Assembly (NCBI RefSeq): GCF_019042215.1
Contig: NZ_JAHQCS010000110.1
Span: forward strand, 1 to 60,196
Source: Evansella tamaricis
Lineage (GTDB): Bacteria; Bacillota; Bacilli; Bacillales; Salisediminibacteriaceae
Reading direction: 5' to 3'
DNA: 60,196 nt
The stretch's first letter is position 1. Every line of letters starts with the position of its first letter. The notes under the pieces are model-generated. The model saw only the letters and a program-made list of their open reading frames with translations. It was not told the origin of the DNA and made no database searches. Below are positions 1-10,060 of the stretch, one piece after another. The position numbers and the translations under genes were made by a program.

Positions 1-106
1 ACCTGAAGTCCGCTCTTTGACTTCAGTTGTCACTTCCGAAGTGCCCCGCAGCGAGTAGGCGCTGGAGCTAGACAACTTGCCCGAAGGTGCAAAAACTTTC
101 TTACCT
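1..106 (+). repeat. Composite intergenic repeat, copy 1 (cut by window edge)
   Basis: The right part of a dispersed repeat also found at 10061-10404 and 16196-16683. It shares the segment around CTTCAGTTGTCACTTCCGAA and the end GGCGCTGGAGCTAGACAAC followed by TTGCCCGAAGGTGC. This copy lacks the internal insertion present in the other two: the sequence runs directly from GCAGCGA into GTAGGCGC, so it represents the empty site. The left end lies outside the window. Confidence 0.8.
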
Positions 107-118
107 TTCAAATAAGAA

Positions 119-146
119 AAAGGAAAGAATCATTTTCCTTTCCTTT
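119..146 (-). terminator. Terminator of the TPR gene
   Basis: The inverted repeat AAAGGAAAG / CTTTCCTTT has a 10-nt loop. On the minus strand it is followed by TTCTTATTTG. It lies about 100 bp beyond the stop of the TPR gene, which is the only gene reading towards it. Confidence 0.5.
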
Positions 147-243
147 GTTTTTACTCTATTATTAACTTTTACATTCTTCTTCATTCTGCCTATACACATA
201 AACAAGGGAAGTGTCTGGTTGCTCCAAGCTAAGTCCCCCATTG

Positions 244-1320
244 TTATTCAATAGGTTTTGCGACTAAGGAAGGGGCAGAGTATATAAACCAGCCATCTTC
301 AGGGATTACTCCGTCTTTAGCCGCAGATAAAACTTTTAAATACTCCGATGCTATTTCCTCGTTTTCATGATCAATAGATCGTGTTTTTTCCCATAGGTAC
401 TTCGCCTTCGTCCTATTCCCATTCTTCCATGCGGCAATGGCCATCTGATGGAAATAGGGTGGTGTTTTCCGAAAGTCGCTCCCACGGTAAAGCTTCTGAT
501 ACCATTTATAAGCGATAGAATACTCCCCTGAAAAAAACAGCGTTTTTGCTAAGTAATAACAGTGCCAATCTTTCATCGGTCTTAAATTCTTAAGGTTTTT
601 ACTCCAGATCTCTTTATCAGGATTTCCTTCCAAGAAGAGAAGCGTTGTCATTAAACACTGGGCTAAGAAGTTCGGTTCTTCCTTAAGAAGGAGATCCTGC
701 AAGATTTTTTTTGCCTGGTCAAGTTCCCCTTGATACATAAGGGATTCTGCCAGATAGGCATAGACATCCCACTCTTTAGGCTTTTCTAGAAGGTATCCCC
801 TCGCCTCTTTTTCAGCACCATCATAATTTCCTTTATTTAGTAAATCCACAATTGAGTCTAGTGGGGTAGGCTTCAATGTATATTCAAAGTCCTCTCCTAA
901 CTCTAAGTCCTCTTCTTCCAATATAAACATGAGAGAATGAGCGTCCTCTACAAACTCCCCCTCGGGGTCCATTTCGATATATTTCTTCAAATGTGTAATC
1001 GCCATATCAAAGTGACCCATATGAGCAAGGTTGTTTGCCATAAAGAAGTAACATTCCGCCATGGAATCATCCACCTCTGAGAGAACCTTTTCCAACCATT
1101 TATTTGCTTCTTCAAAATTCCCTTTTTCCGATAAAATAATAGCCAGTTGACAAAGAAAAACCGGTTCTTCCGGCTCCATTTGAATGGCTCGCTCTATATA
1201 ATTGATTCCCTGGTCTAATTGATGATTTTTATAGGCTTCAATTCCCTTTTTGTAAAAATAAGACCCGTCTTTCATAAAAGGGATAATCTGCCCCTTCTTT
1301 TGTGAATTAAGTTCTCGCAT
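244..1320 (-). CDS. TPR-repeat protein (YvcD-like)
   Basis: A soluble protein of 358 residues built of tetratricopeptide helices. TPR-like blocks occur near residues 20-60, 60-95 and 95-130, and again in the 165-320 region, with the usual Gly/Ala/Tyr spacing (for example YKKGIEAYKNHQLDQGINYI). No enzyme motif is visible, so it is probably a protein-interaction scaffold. The frame is open for 30 more codons upstream, adding a hydrophobic stretch, but the ATG at 1320 has GGAGG eight bases upstream and is the better start. It follows the histidine operon on the same strand, as B. subtilis yvcD lies near the end of its his operon. A REPIN-like hairpin at 1479-1519 separates it from hisIE. The family assignment rests on position and TPR content; its function is unknown. 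Confidence 0.8.
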   Translation of the reverse strand: MRELNSQKKGQIIPFMKDGSYFYKKGIEAYKNHQLDQGINYIERAIQMEPEEPVFLCQLAIILSEKGNFEEANKWLEKVLSEVDDSMAECYFFMANNLAHMGHFDMAITHLKKYIEMDPEGEFVEDAHSLMFILEEEDLELGEDFEYTLKPTPLDSIVDLLNKGNYDGAEKEARGYLLEKPKEWDVYAYLAESLMYQGELDQAKKILQDLLLKEEPNFLAQCLMTTLLFLEGNPDKEIWSKNLKNLRPMKDWHCYYLAKTLFFSGEYSIAYKWYQKLYRGSDFRKTPPYFHQMAIAAWKNGNRTKAKYLWEKTRSIDHENEEIASEYLKVLSAAKDGVIPEDGWFIYSAPSLVAKPIE

Positions 1321-1478
1321 GTTGTAAACCTCCAATCCCAAGAAAAACAATAATAACTCAGCGACAGTAAAAAGTAAACTAATGAAATAATGAGAACATT
1401 TCATTAACACATTTTACGCTCATAATATATGCAGTATAACATGGGAGTCCTCCATCAAACAACGATGGAAAGCTTTGG

Positions 1479-1519
1479 AAAGGGCCAGGTCTCGAAAAAA
1501 TCGAAACCCTGGCCCCTTT
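1479..1519. repeat. Degenerate REPIN-like inverted repeat
   Basis: Arms AAAGGGCCAGGTCTCGA and TCGAAACCCTGGCCCCTTT face each other across a short A-rich loop. The layout matches the perfect inverted pair at 43597-43644 with several substitutions, so it is read as a decayed member of the same family. It may also terminate the his operon, which ends 54 bp upstream on the minus strand. Confidence 0.6.
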
Positions 1520-1573
1520 ACAATTCCCTTTGCAGTTTGTCCAAAAAGTAGAGGGGACAACTCGGAATCGACT

Positions 1574-2266
1574 TTATTTTCCCTTTGCTCCCCCGTGTCT
1601 TTCCCCCAAACGTTCTAATACAGCATCTATTGGTAGTCCTTGCTCCCGGAGTAACACGAGCATATGAAAAAGTAAATCGGCACTTTCCCACGTTAACTCT
1701 TCCTTATCCCGATTCTTTGCGGCTATGATCACTTCTGATGCTTCCTCGCCAACTTTTTTTAGTATCTTATCCACGCCTTCTTCAAATAAATACGTTGTAT
1801 AAGATCCTTCTGGTCGTTCTGCATCTCGCTCTGCAATGACTTGTTCCAACCGGTTAATTATCGCAAATCGATCCCCGTGAGAAGCAACCTGATGCGTGTC
1901 CTCACCGGTCACTTTCGTAAAACAACTATACGTTCCCGTGTGACAGGCAGGTCCCGCCGGTTCAACGAGTACCACCAACGCATCCTGGTCACAGTCTAAT
2001 CGCATTTCCACAATTCGTTGTGTATTACCAGAGGTTGCCCCCTTATGCCAAAGTTCCTGTCTTGAACGACTGTAAAACCACGTTTCCCCGGACTTCAAAC
2101 TCTGTTCCAGCGATTCACGGTTCATATAAGCGAGTGTAATCACTTCTTTACTTTGATAATCCTGAACCACTGCTGGAATTAAACCAGCATGATCAAACTT
2201 CACCGTCTCTAGCTGAAAGTTTACATCCAACCCATTTTCGTCATCCACATACTTTTCGTCACTCAT
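1574..2266 (-). CDS. hisI: HisIE, phosphoribosyl-AMP cyclohydrolase / phosphoribosyl-ATP pyrophosphatase
   Basis: A bifunctional enzyme of histidine synthesis, steps 2 and 3. The C-terminal HisE domain (about residues 135-230) hydrolyses PR-ATP to PR-AMP. The N-terminal HisI domain (about 15-125) opens the purine ring of PR-AMP. HisI hallmarks visible are [23 protein letters not shown] and the metal-binding DCDQDA...HTG.YSCF region. HisE hallmarks are [19 protein letters not shown] and [13 protein letters not shown]. At 230 residues it is slightly longer than most HisIE proteins because of an acidic N-terminal extension. It is the last gene of the operon and its start overlaps the hisF stop by 4 bp, so the two are translationally coupled. 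Confidence 0.96.
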   Translation of the reverse strand: MSDEKYVDDENGLDVNFQLETVKFDHAGLIPAVVQDYQSKEVITLAYMNRESLEQSLKSGETWFYSRSRQELWHKGATSGNTQRIVEMRLDCDQDALVVLVEPAGPACHTGTYSCFTKVTGEDTHQVASHGDRFAIINRLEQVIAERDAERPEGSYTTYLFEEGVDKILKKVGEEASEVIIAAKNRDKEELTWESADLLFHMLVLLREQGLPIDAVLERLGERHGGAKGK

Positions 2267-3021
2267 CGCACTTCAAGCCCCCTTTGCTTTAAAAAAACTT
2301 TCACTTCTTCAACAGATGTTTCCCGATAGTGAAAAATAGAAGCTGCGAGTGCTGCATCGGCTCGGGCCTCTTCAAAGACATCATAAAAATGTTCCTTTGC
2401 CCCGGCGCCGCCCGATGCGATGACTGGAACCGAAACGGCTTCGCTGACAGCTTTCGTGAGACTTATATTAAAACCAGTTTTTTCCCCATCCTGATCCATA
2501 CTTGTGAGAAGAATTTCTCCGGCTCCAAGGGCCACGGCCTCCTGAGCCCATTTCACTGCATCCCGCTCTGTCGGTTTCCGGCCGCCATGGGTATAAACAC
2601 GCCACGAACCAAGCTCTTCATCCCACTTGGCATCAATAGCGAGGACGATACATTGCGAGCCAAAAAAGTCAGCACCTTCCTGGATTAATGGAGGACGCAG
2701 CACGGCTGCTGTATTTACGGAAACTTTATCAGCACCTGCCCGCAAAATCCGCTTCATATCTTCCAATGAATTGATTCCACCTCCAACGGTAAAGGGAATC
2801 GCCAGTTTTCCTGCCACTTCTTCAACGACGTCTACCATCGTTTCCCGGCCTTCATGGGAGGCGGATATATCGAGGAAAACGAGTTCATCTGCCCCTTGCT
2901 CATCATAAAATGCCGCCAATTCCACAGGGTCACCTGCATCCCGAAGACTGACAAACTGTATCCCTTTTACGACACGGCCTTCTTTCACATCTAAACAGGG
3001 AATGATTCGTTTCGTCAGCAT
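2263..3021 (-). CDS. hisF: HisF, cyclase subunit of imidazole glycerol phosphate synthase
   Basis: A (beta/alpha)8-barrel of 252 residues, the usual length. It takes ammonia from HisH and converts PRFAR to imidazole glycerol phosphate plus AICAR. Seen are the N-terminal [19 protein letters not shown] with catalytic Asp11, the phosphate-binding loops PFTVGGGI and [10 protein letters not shown], and the second catalytic Asp in [14 protein letters not shown]. The start ATG directly follows the hisA stop, with a GGAGGTG ribosome site inside the end of hisA. It works as a heterodimer with the HisH encoded two genes upstream. Confidence 0.97.
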   Translation of the reverse strand: MLTKRIIPCLDVKEGRVVKGIQFVSLRDAGDPVELAAFYDEQGADELVFLDISASHEGRETMVDVVEEVAGKLAIPFTVGGGINSLEDMKRILRAGADKVSVNTAAVLRPPLIQEGADFFGSQCIVLAIDAKWDEELGSWRVYTHGGRKPTERDAVKWAQEAVALGAGEILLTSMDQDGEKTGFNISLTKAVSEAVSVPVIASGGAGAKEHFYDVFEEARADAALAASIFHYRETSVEEVKVFLKQRGLEVR

Positions 3022-3765
3022 CTATCCCTTCACCTCCCGTAACGCCTCTTCCAGTGATACCCGGCCAGTATATAATGCTTTGCCGATGATGGCCCCTGCG
3101 ACACCTTCACCGGAATGATATCGCCTCACAAGTTCTCGGACATCATCCATGTCCTTCACGCCCCCGGACGCAATCACTTGTTTTCCCGTTACTTTACCAA
3201 GGTTAGCGATCGCTTCCACATTCGGTCCAGACAACATCCCATCCCGTGAAATGTCCGTCATGATGAATGTTTCCGCCCCAAATCGCGCTAATTCTTCTGC
3301 CAATTCTTCCGCTTTGACCGTCGACGTTTCCAACCATCCGTGAGTGGCCACATAACCGTCCCTCGCGTCAATCCCGATGGCAACCCGATCTCCCCCATAC
3401 TCAGAAAGCATCTCTTTCACAAACTCGGGATGAGAGATGGCAGCACTACCTAAGATTACCCGCGCCACTCCTCCGTCTAAGTAAGACTGCACCGATTCTT
3501 TTGTCCGGATGCCCCCACCTACCTGCACTTGTGCACGCCCATGGAGGGCTTTTGCCGTTTTCAGGACAACCTCATGATTCACTGGCTCCCCAGCTTTAGC
3601 CCCGTCCAAATCCACCATGTGGATCCAGTTTGCCCCTTTCTCTGCAAAACCCGCCGCCATGTCATAGGGAGAATCACCGTACACTGTTTCCTGATTATAG
3701 TCACCTTGGATAAGGCGGACACATTTTCCGCCACGAATATCGATTGCTGGATAAATGGTAAACAT
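3022..3765 (-). CDS. hisA: HisA, ProFAR isomerase
   Basis: This enzyme isomerises ProFAR to PRFAR, the Amadori step of histidine synthesis. It is a 247-residue barrel paralogous to HisF. Seen are [22 protein letters not shown] with catalytic Asp8, [16 protein letters not shown], the second catalytic Asp near [18 protein letters not shown], and the phosphate loop QVIASGGV. It lies between hisH (6-bp gap) and hisF (0-bp gap). Length and motifs are normal. Confidence 0.97.
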   Translation of the reverse strand: MFTIYPAIDIRGGKCVRLIQGDYNQETVYGDSPYDMAAGFAEKGANWIHMVDLDGAKAGEPVNHEVVLKTAKALHGRAQVQVGGGIRTKESVQSYLDGGVARVILGSAAISHPEFVKEMLSEYGGDRVAIGIDARDGYVATHGWLETSTVKAEELAEELARFGAETFIMTDISRDGMLSGPNVEAIANLGKVTGKQVIASGGVKDMDDVRELVRRYHSGEGVAGAIIGKALYTGRVSLEEALREVKG

Positions 3766-3771
3766 TACAGA

Positions 3772-4398
3772 TCACTCCCCTTTCCCTGATGTGAAATTCG
3801 TTAGCATTTGCATGCCGAGAGTACTGCTTTTTTCCGGATGAAACTGCGTTCCCCAGACAGAACCCTTCGCAACGACTGCCGGAACGACCACATCATAATC
3901 CGCCGATGCGACGATTACCTCTTCCGCCTCCGTCTTTACCACATAAGAATGAACAAAATAGACGTGACCGTCAGAAACATCCTTTAAGATCTCATGACTT
4001 TCTTGGTGAAAACGGAGTCGGTTCCATCCCATGTGTGGTACTTTGTAGCGTTCCCCCTCACTAGTGATGCCAGGGAACCGTTCCACTCGACCTGGAAGAA
4101 GGCCTAATCCCTCCGTATCTCCATTTTCTTCACTTTGTTCAAACAGTAATTGCATCCCTAGACAGATTCCCAATAATGGCCGGTTATTCTCTGCCCATTC
4201 CTGAAGGAAAACATCCAAACCCCGATCCTTCAATTCGCGCATTCCATCTCGGAACGATCCCACACCAGGGAGGATTAATTTATCTGCTTTTGCCAGTTCG
4301 TCTATATTTTCAGAAAGAAATGGGGTATAGCCAATCCGTTCCAATGCTTTCGTGACACTGTGAAGATTCCCCATTCCATAATCAACAATTCCTATCAT
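3772..4398 (-). CDS. hisH: HisH, glutamine amidotransferase subunit of IGP synthase
   Basis: A class I glutamine amidotransferase of 208 residues that supplies ammonia to HisF. The nucleophile Cys is in [17 protein letters not shown], and the His-Glu pair is in [11 protein letters not shown]. The oxyanion region [12 protein letters not shown] is intact. The start overlaps the hisB stop by 4 bp and hisA follows 6 bp after its stop, so hisB-hisH-hisA-hisF are tightly packed. Nothing is unusual. Confidence 0.97.
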   Translation of the reverse strand: MIGIVDYGMGNLHSVTKALERIGYTPFLSENIDELAKADKLILPGVGSFRDGMRELKDRGLDVFLQEWAENNRPLLGICLGMQLLFEQSEENGDTEGLGLLPGRVERFPGITSEGERYKVPHMGWNRLRFHQESHEILKDVSDGHVYFVHSYVVKTEAEEVIVASADYDVVVPAVVAKGSVWGTQFHPEKSSTLGMQMLTNFTSGKGE

Positions 4399-4988
4399 GT
4401 TAAGCTTCCTTTCGTAGATGGAACTCCTGTTACTCTTGGGTCAATTTGAGTGGCTTCGTCCAAAGCACGACCAAGGGCTTTAAAGATTGCTTCAATAATA
4501 TGATGTGTATTTTGTCCGTAATGAACGATGACGTGCAGGTTCATTCTTGCTTCAAGGGCAAACTTCCAAAGGAACTCATGCACGAGCTCGGTGTCAAAGG
4601 TACCGACTTTTTGCGATGGGAGTTCTCCTTTGAATTCCAGATGAGGCCGATTGGAGAGGTCCACAACCACTTGGGCTAATGCCTCATCCATAGGCACAAA
4701 CGCGTTGCCGTAACGACGAATCCCTTTTTTATCCCCAAGGGCGGCCTTAAGTGCTTCTCCTAAGACAATGCCGATATCTTCGGTCGTATGGTGGTCGTCG
4801 ATTTCGGTGTCCCCTTTCGCCACGATTTTGGTGTTAAATAGTCCGTGTTTTGTGAAGAGGTCGAGCATATGTGTCATGAATGGGACGTCGGTATCGAGCT
4901 GTGCCTTCCCTTCCCCATCGAGATTGAGCATGGCTATTATTTCTGTTTCGTTTGTTTTACGGTGGATCGTCGCTTCACGGCTACTCAT
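4395..4988 (-). CDS. hisB: HisB, imidazoleglycerol-phosphate dehydratase
   Basis: This enzyme dehydrates imidazole glycerol phosphate to imidazole acetol phosphate and binds manganese through paired His-rich motifs. Both are present: [20 protein letters not shown] and [20 protein letters not shown]. It is the monofunctional form, 197 residues, without the phosphatase domain of the enterobacterial protein. The frame extends 13 codons further upstream, but the ATG at 4988 has GGAGG eleven bases upstream and gives the family's normal N-terminus ([14 protein letters not shown]). This start overlaps the hisD stop by 8 bp, typical of coupled operon genes. Confidence 0.96.
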   Translation of the reverse strand: MSSREATIHRKTNETEIIAMLNLDGEGKAQLDTDVPFMTHMLDLFTKHGLFNTKIVAKGDTEIDDHHTTEDIGIVLGEALKAALGDKKGIRRYGNAFVPMDEALAQVVVDLSNRPHLEFKGELPSQKVGTFDTELVHEFLWKFALEARMNLHVIVHYGQNTHHIIEAIFKALGRALDEATQIDPRVTGVPSTKGSLT

Positions 4989-6273
4989 TTTTGGGTTCCT
5001 CCAATCGTTTTTCCACAGCTCGGGCATGGGCTTCTAATCCCTCTAGTCGCGCGAAGGCTGCAATTTTCGATGCGTTTTGTTGAATTGCTTGTTTGCTATA
5101 GGATATGATGCTTGATTTTTTAGTGAAGTCTTCTACGGTAAGGGGGCTGGAAAACCTCGCTGTTCCGTTAGTTGGCAAGACATGGTTCGGTCCGGCAAAG
5201 TAATCACCTACAGGCTCAGAGCTGTTTTCACCGAGGAAAATAGCTCCTGCATGGCGAATTTGCGGGAGAATCGCCCAAGGGTCAGCTACTAGTACTTCGA
5301 GGTGTTCTGCTGCCAGTTCGTTAATAGCCTGGATTGCTTCGGGCAAGGATGCTGCCAAGTAGATCGCTCCGAAATCCTGGATAGAGGCGGTGGCGATTTC
5401 TTCTTTCGGTAGTGTTTGAAGTTGTTCTGTTACTTCTTTTGCCACTGCTTCTGCTAGTGTTTCGTCTGTCGTCACGAGAACGGCTGATGACAGGGGATCG
5501 TGCTCTGCCTGGGACAGCAGGTCTGCAGCGATGTAAGCTGGATTGGCAGTGCTGTCTGCCAGGATGGCTATTTCGCTCGGTCCTGCAATCATATCGATGG
5601 CGACGGTTCCGAAAACTTGCTGCTTTGCTAAAGCAACATAAATATTTCCTGGTCCGACGATTTTATCTACGGGAGCAATGGTTTTCGTTCCGTATGCAAG
5701 GGCTGCGACAGCCTGTGCTCCACCTACTTTATAAATTTCGGTAATTCCAAGTTCTGCTGCAGTGACGAGAACGGTGTTATTCAGTGTAGAATCCTTCTGC
5801 GGTGGGGAAACCATCACGATCCGTTGGACACCGGCAACTTGTGCTGGAATCACATTCATGAGTATCGTTGATGGATAGGCAGCACGGCCTCCTGGTACGT
5901 ATATACCAACGGCATCGAGTGGTGTAACTTTCTGCCCGAGGATCGTTCCGTCAGGCTTGGTTGTCATCCAAGATTGTTGTACTTGCCGTGCATGGAAGTC
6001 GCGGATATTAGCTGCAGCTTCACGGATGATAGCGATGGTTTCGTTGGTTGTATTGGCATAGGCTGTATCAATTTCCTCCTGGGTTACTAAGAGCTGGTTC
6101 GTCTTAGGATCGAGATCCACACCGTCAAATTGGTTTGTATATTGACGGACTGCGTTATCTCCGTTTTTCCTGACGGTTTGAACGATCTCTTCCACTGCTT
6201 TCCTCTGTTCTCCAGTTCCTTGATCAATGGATCGTCTCAATGTGATGTTTTCCGTTAATGGAATGATCTTCAC
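4981..6273 (-). CDS. hisD: HisD, histidinol dehydrogenase
   Basis: A zinc- and NAD-dependent enzyme of 430 residues that oxidises L-histidinol to L-histidine in two steps. Seen are the signature region [12 protein letters not shown]...[65 protein letters not shown] and the C-terminal EHLEVL...[12 protein letters not shown]. Length is normal. The gene overlaps hisG by 4 bp upstream and hisB by 8 bp downstream. Codon use contains more CAA and GCA than its neighbours, but the position in the operon is standard. Confidence 0.97.
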   Translation of the reverse strand: MKIIPLTENITLRRSIDQGTGEQRKAVEEIVQTVRKNGDNAVRQYTNQFDGVDLDPKTNQLLVTQEEIDTAYANTTNETIAIIREAAANIRDFHARQVQQSWMTTKPDGTILGQKVTPLDAVGIYVPGGRAAYPSTILMNVIPAQVAGVQRIVMVSPPQKDSTLNNTVLVTAAELGITEIYKVGGAQAVAALAYGTKTIAPVDKIVGPGNIYVALAKQQVFGTVAIDMIAGPSEIAILADSTANPAYIAADLLSQAEHDPLSSAVLVTTDETLAEAVAKEVTEQLQTLPKEEIATASIQDFGAIYLAASLPEAIQAINELAAEHLEVLVADPWAILPQIRHAGAIFLGENSSEPVGDYFAGPNHVLPTNGTARFSSPLTVEDFTKKSSIISYSKQAIQQNASKIAAFARLEGLEAHARAVEKRLEEPKNE

Positions 6274-6926
6274 TGGTTTTTCTCCCCTTCCACGACTGCT
6301 GCTATCCGTTCTACCATATCATCAATTTGCTCTGATTTTGTACGGTAACTCACAGGATTAACAATAAATCGCGATGTAATTGGCATCATCGTTTCAATTT
6401 CCACGAGGCCGTTTTCCTTCAATGTCCTTCCAGTGGAGACGATATCCACGATCCGGTCCGCAAGACCAATGATTGGCGCCAGTTCAATGGAGCCGTTTAG
6501 CTTGATGATTTCCACTTGTTCTCCCTGCTCCCGGAAGTACGATGACGCGAGGTTTGGATATTTGGACGCTATTTTAGGCGCGATGTCTGCTTTCGGATTA
6601 TACGTGGGGAGTGCGGCTACGGCCATATAGCAGGCACTTATTTTTAAGTCAAGTACTTCATACACATCCCGTTTTTCTTCTAATAGCACATCTTTTCCAG
6701 CCACACCAACGTCGGCTACGCCGTGTTCCACGTATGTGGGAACATCCATCGGTTTGGCAAGGATAAAACGCATCCCCGCTTCTGGAGAATCAATGATAAG
6801 TTTTCGGGATTCATCAAATTCTGGTGGCAATGGATAATCGGCTTTCCTTAATAATGCAACTGCCTCATCAAAAATACGGCCCTTGGGCATTGCAACGGTT
6901 AATAGTTTCGAATCGGGTGTCATCAT
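6270..6926 (-). CDS. hisG: HisG, short-form ATP phosphoribosyltransferase
   Basis: The first and committed step of histidine synthesis, coupling ATP and PRPP. At 218 residues it is the short form lacking the C-terminal regulatory domain; this form needs HisZ, encoded just upstream. Seen are [36 protein letters not shown] and the PRPP-binding loop [16 protein letters not shown]. It overlaps the hisZ stop by 4 bp. Feedback inhibition by histidine is expected through the HisG-HisZ complex. Confidence 0.97.
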   Translation of the reverse strand: MMTPDSKLLTVAMPKGRIFDEAVALLRKADYPLPPEFDESRKLIIDSPEAGMRFILAKPMDVPTYVEHGVADVGVAGKDVLLEEKRDVYEVLDLKISACYMAVAALPTYNPKADIAPKIASKYPNLASSYFREQGEQVEIIKLNGSIELAPIIGLADRIVDIVSTGRTLKENGLVEIETMMPITSRFIVNPVSYRTKSEQIDDMVERIAAVVEGEKNQ

Positions 6927-8113
6927 TTGGCATGCCCCCCATTTCCATTGGATCCAACGAAATAAGTTACGTTATTGAATTGGGCAGAATAAGCATCCAC
7001 ATCGCTGATACCAATTAGGTCTTGCATGACAACGGTATGCCCTTCCTCTCTCCATTGTTTCGCTTTTTCCATTGCTTCTTTGCGTCTTTCATTACTAAAG
7101 ATAATACACATGTCGTTACGGATAGCTTCTTTTGTTTTTCCCAGCGCTTCTGTCAGCCGGTCCAGTCGCAGGCCAAAACCAGTTGCCGGTTCCGGATCAT
7201 GAAATTTTTCCAGAAGGCCGTCATAACGTCCTCCGCTCCCTATAGGAAACCCAAGTCCTTCGCTGTATGCTTCAAAGACAACACCGGTATAATAGCTAAT
7301 ATGCATCACGAGGTTTAAATCGAGCAAGATATTGTCTTTCAAATTATAGGCTTCCAGTACTTCTATTAATTGCTCCAGTTGTTGAAGGGATTTAATTGTC
7401 GGTTCACTTTCAGCAAGCTGGCGTGCTTTATTGATAATATCCGGTCCCCCTTTTAATGTGAGGAGTTCCTTTAACCGGCGCTGATCAATGGAAGAAAGGG
7501 GAAGCTGATCCACTTCCTTTCTAAACCCAACATAGTTTTTCTCAAACAAATATCTCCGAAACACTTCCACTCGTGCTTCGTTTCCAAGAATTTCAAATAG
7601 ATAGGCATTTACAAAGCCTATATGCCCTACTGCAATTTGATAGTTTTCTAGTCCGGCTTTTTCGATCGACGACATCATGAGCGCAATCACTTCTCCATCG
7701 GCACTGTTCGATCCATCTCCAATGAGTTCAACACCAATTTGTTCAAATTCGGCAGGTTTCCCTCCCTCACGCTGCTGAGAACGGAATACTGGAGCATCGT
7801 ATGTTAACCTAAGCGGCCGTTGGGTATTTTTTAAGGTGGATGCTGAAATTCTGGCAATCGGCGCTGTCATATCCGGACGGAGCACTAATGTATTCCCCTC
7901 TTGATCTAATAGTTTAAACAGTTGTTGATCTGTAATCGCAGATACAGAGCCTACTGTTTCGTAATATTCGAGTGTCGGGGTCTCGATTGCGGCATACCCC
8001 CATTGTGTCACCTCTTTTGCGATGGCATCTTTTACTTCTTTTTTCAGTTGGTACAGTTCCGGGAGGGTATCTTTCATTCCCACCGGTTTTTCAAACATGA
8101 ATAACTTTGTCAT
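6923..8113 (-). CDS. hisZ: HisZ, ATP phosphoribosyltransferase regulatory subunit
   Basis: A paralogue of histidyl-tRNA synthetase (about 396 residues) that has lost the anticodon domain and acts as the regulatory partner of short HisG. Class II synthetase-like motif 1 ([19 protein letters not shown]), motif 2 ([29 protein letters not shown], in part) and motif 3 ([14 protein letters not shown]) are visible. A GTG four codons upstream is possible, but the ATG at 8113 has a GAGGTG site nine bases upstream. It is the first gene of the his operon. No T-box leader was recognised in the upstream 580 bp. Confidence 0.93.
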   Translation of the reverse strand: MTKLFMFEKPVGMKDTLPELYQLKKEVKDAIAKEVTQWGYAAIETPTLEYYETVGSVSAITDQQLFKLLDQEGNTLVLRPDMTAPIARISASTLKNTQRPLRLTYDAPVFRSQQREGGKPAEFEQIGVELIGDGSNSADGEVIALMMSSIEKAGLENYQIAVGHIGFVNAYLFEILGNEARVEVFRRYLFEKNYVGFRKEVDQLPLSSIDQRRLKELLTLKGGPDIINKARQLAESEPTIKSLQQLEQLIEVLEAYNLKDNILLDLNLVMHISYYTGVVFEAYSEGLGFPIGSGGRYDGLLEKFHDPEPATGFGLRLDRLTEALGKTKEAIRNDMCIIFSNERRKEAMEKAKQWREEGHTVVMQDLIGISDVDAYSAQFNNVTYFVGSNGNGGHAK

Positions 8114-8139
8114 CGTCCTAAACACCTCAATTGGTTTTT

Positions 8140-8231
8140 GTCACATAATTGTCGGGGACCTGCTCCCGCACAATTTTGTGACAGATTGTCACATAAAGTT
8201 CGGGGACCAGGTCCCGGTATTTTTTGTGAAC
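8140..8231. repeat. Pair of REP-like palindromes upstream of hisZ
   Basis: Two palindromes stand side by side: 8140-8182 (GTCACATAATTGTCGGGGAC ... TTTTGTGAC) and 8188-8231 (GTCACATAAAGTTCGGGGAC ... TTTTTGTGAAC). Each has the family core GGACC/GGTCC with a single central base and flanks ending in TCACA / TGTGA. The rest of 8114-8706 holds no gene I can support. A TATAAT-like hexamer occurs at 8332-8337 on the minus strand, without a convincing -35. Confidence 0.75.
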
Positions 8232-8695
8232 GGTTATGGTTTATATGAAAAGACTGATTGAATGATATTTGACGTACAGACTTACAGGAAAAACGGCTAA
8301 ATCCAATTAATGAACTGTAGGCTATCATTCCATTATAATTTTAAGCTATGTTAAAGGCTAATGTTGATCTTTTATAAGGCTAAATTTTAAAATTGAACCT
8401 TGATTGTAAAGGAAGAGAAAACGACGAAATCCTGTAGTAATAATCAACTTTGAACAGTTGAGAGCCTACATTTATCCTTCTCCTTCGATCACCTTTGTTT
8501 TACGCTTTAGTTCACTAATGTGCTAATGAAATAAAGATGTTAGTTAGTAGTTTACATGTGGATGACACGATCGTCAATAAAAAAAGTACATTAAATTATA
8601 TTTTTATTTGCATTTTAGTGTGACCAGATCCTAATAAGGTCATTACTATCGTTTCCCAATGGTTCCAACACCAATAAATTCTATCTTTGAAGAAA

Positions 8696-8724
8696 AACCT
8701 CGAGACTCACTTCGTCTCGAGGTT
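8696..8724 (-). terminator. Terminator overlapping the yvoF stop codon
   Basis: A perfect 11-bp stem AACCTCGAGAC / GTCTCGAGGTT with a 7-nt loop, followed on the minus strand by TTTTC. The TGA stop of yvoF (8707-8709) lies inside the loop, so the last sense codons of yvoF form half of the hairpin. It separates yvoF transcription from the his operon. Confidence 0.75.
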
Positions 8725-9231
8725 GTCCACTTCTTCCTTTTCCCGTTCCTCTTTTGTTTTAATAATTCGCATCGGGTTTCCTCCCACGAAGGAACCTGCC
8801 GGTACATCTTTATGTACTAAAGTGCCTGCAGAAACAATGGCATCATTACCAATTTCAACACCTGGTAAAATGGTTGTATTAGCTCCGACCATGACATTAT
8901 CACCAATGATTACTTCTCCAAGGCGATACTCTTTAATTAAGTACTCATGGGCAAGAATGGTTGTGTTATAGCCGATCACCGTATTTTTCCCAATTTTTAT
9001 TTTTTCCGGGAACATTATATCCATCATCACCATTAAAGCAACCGCTGCCTTATCACCAACATCCATTCTTAAGAATGTACGGTACAGCCAATTTTTCATT
9101 GAAAGTACTGGAGTATATCTGGCCACTTGAATCACGATGAAGTTTTTAACAACTTTCAAAAAGGAGACGGTTTTATAAACTTGCCATAGGGAGTTTGCTT
9201 CTTCTACTTGGTAACGCGTCGTTCGTCTCAT
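8707..9231 (-). CDS. yvoF: YvoF-like hexapeptide acyltransferase
   Basis: A left-handed beta-helix acyltransferase of the LbetaH/XAT type, 174 residues. Hexapeptide repeats run through about residues 75-145 (for example IKIGKNTVIGYNTTILAHEY, GDNVMVGANTTILPGVEIGN, DAIVSAGTLVHKDVPAGSF). Such proteins transfer acetyl groups from acetyl-CoA to sugars or small molecules; the substrate here is unknown. The order hprK-lgt-yvoD-ppaX-yvoF-hisZ is the same as in B. subtilis, which supports the assignment. The C-terminus is charged and its stop codon sits in the terminator loop. Confidence 0.88.
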   Translation of the reverse strand: MRRTTRYQVEEANSLWQVYKTVSFLKVVKNFIVIQVARYTPVLSMKNWLYRTFLRMDVGDKAAVALMVMMDIMFPEKIKIGKNTVIGYNTTILAHEYLIKEYRLGEVIIGDNVMVGANTTILPGVEIGNDAIVSAGTLVHKDVPAGSFVGGNPMRIIKTKEEREKEEVDNLETK

Positions 9232-9284
9232 TCTAATACACCCACTTTCATCGTTCTCCGCTTACATCCATATTACCCGTTTTG

Positions 9285-9992
9285 TTATGAAATTCCTAAA
9301 TGAAATAGTAAATCTTTCATGTTTTCCAACATAATGTCAGGATCATATTGGTTCAAAAACTCAGACCCCTTAACGCTCCACGCAACACCTGCTGTTTTTG
9401 TTCCTGCATTTTTACCACCAAGTATGTCATGTTGGCTATCACCAACCATCAACGTTTTTCCAGGAGTTGAACCTAACGCAGCCATCGCCTTTTCTAGTGG
9501 TTCTGGGTGTGGTTTATAGTCTGTCACTTCGTCCAAAGAGATGACCACGTCAAAAAAACGGTCGATTCCCATTAATTTTAAACCTTTCAAAGCCGTTTCC
9601 CTTCGCTTCGTTGTTACAATTGCCATTTTAAAATGATTTTTTTCTAATTCTTCCAACGTCTCCATAACACCTTCATACTCTGTTACAAGTTCATCATGCT
9701 TTTCTAGATTAAACGAGCGGTAAGTCTGCGTCATCTCATTTACTTTTTCCTGATCTAATAGTTCAAATGTTTCTGATAAAGGTGGGCCGATAAATGAGAT
9801 CACATCTTCCCTTTTGTATTTTCCAGGGTAATACACCTCCATCGTATGTAAAAAGGAAGCGATAATTAAATCAATTGTATTAATCAGTGTACCATCCAAA
9901 TCAAACAGGATCGTATCAATATCATTTAAAACTCCTACTGAATTTTCCTGTGAGGATCCCGCAAAACCATTTTGTCGATCTGACATTAACAT
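9285..9992 (-). CDS. ppaX: PpaX, pyrophosphatase of the HAD superfamily
   Basis: In B. subtilis PpaX hydrolyses the pyrophosphate released when HprK/P dephosphorylates HPr(Ser-P). HAD motifs are complete: DTILFDLDGTLINT (nucleophile Asp and acid Asp), MAIVTTKRR (Thr), and KPHPEP followed by LMVGDSQHDILGGKNAGT. The protein is 235 residues, about 20 longer than usual because of an N-terminal extension. GTG 9995, ATG 9992 and ATG 9986 are possible starts; AAAGGAG lies 5 bases before the ATG at 9992. It sits in the hprK-lgt-yvoD-ppaX cluster, consistent with HPr control. Confidence 0.92.
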   Translation of the reverse strand: MLMSDRQNGFAGSSQENSVGVLNDIDTILFDLDGTLINTIDLIIASFLHTMEVYYPGKYKREDVISFIGPPLSETFELLDQEKVNEMTQTYRSFNLEKHDELVTEYEGVMETLEELEKNHFKMAIVTTKRRETALKGLKLMGIDRFFDVVISLDEVTDYKPHPEPLEKAMAALGSTPGKTLMVGDSQHDILGGKNAGTKTAGVAWSVKGSEFLNQYDPDIMLENMKDLLFHLGIS

Positions 9993-10060
9993 CACTACTC
10001 CTTTCGCTTAATAACGAATTATACGTTCGGTGGAACGTTGCTGATACAATCTATCCTGTC

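Noticed and set aside
8110-8328. 72-codon minus-strand open frame before hisZ
   Set aside because: It consists largely of the two REP-like palindromes (GPGPRTLCDN-type translation) and overlaps the hisZ start.
8114-8690. T-box or histidine attenuator leader before hisZ
   Set aside because: I found no AGGGTGGNACCGCG-type T-box sequence and no run of His codons. The structures present are REP-like palindromes.
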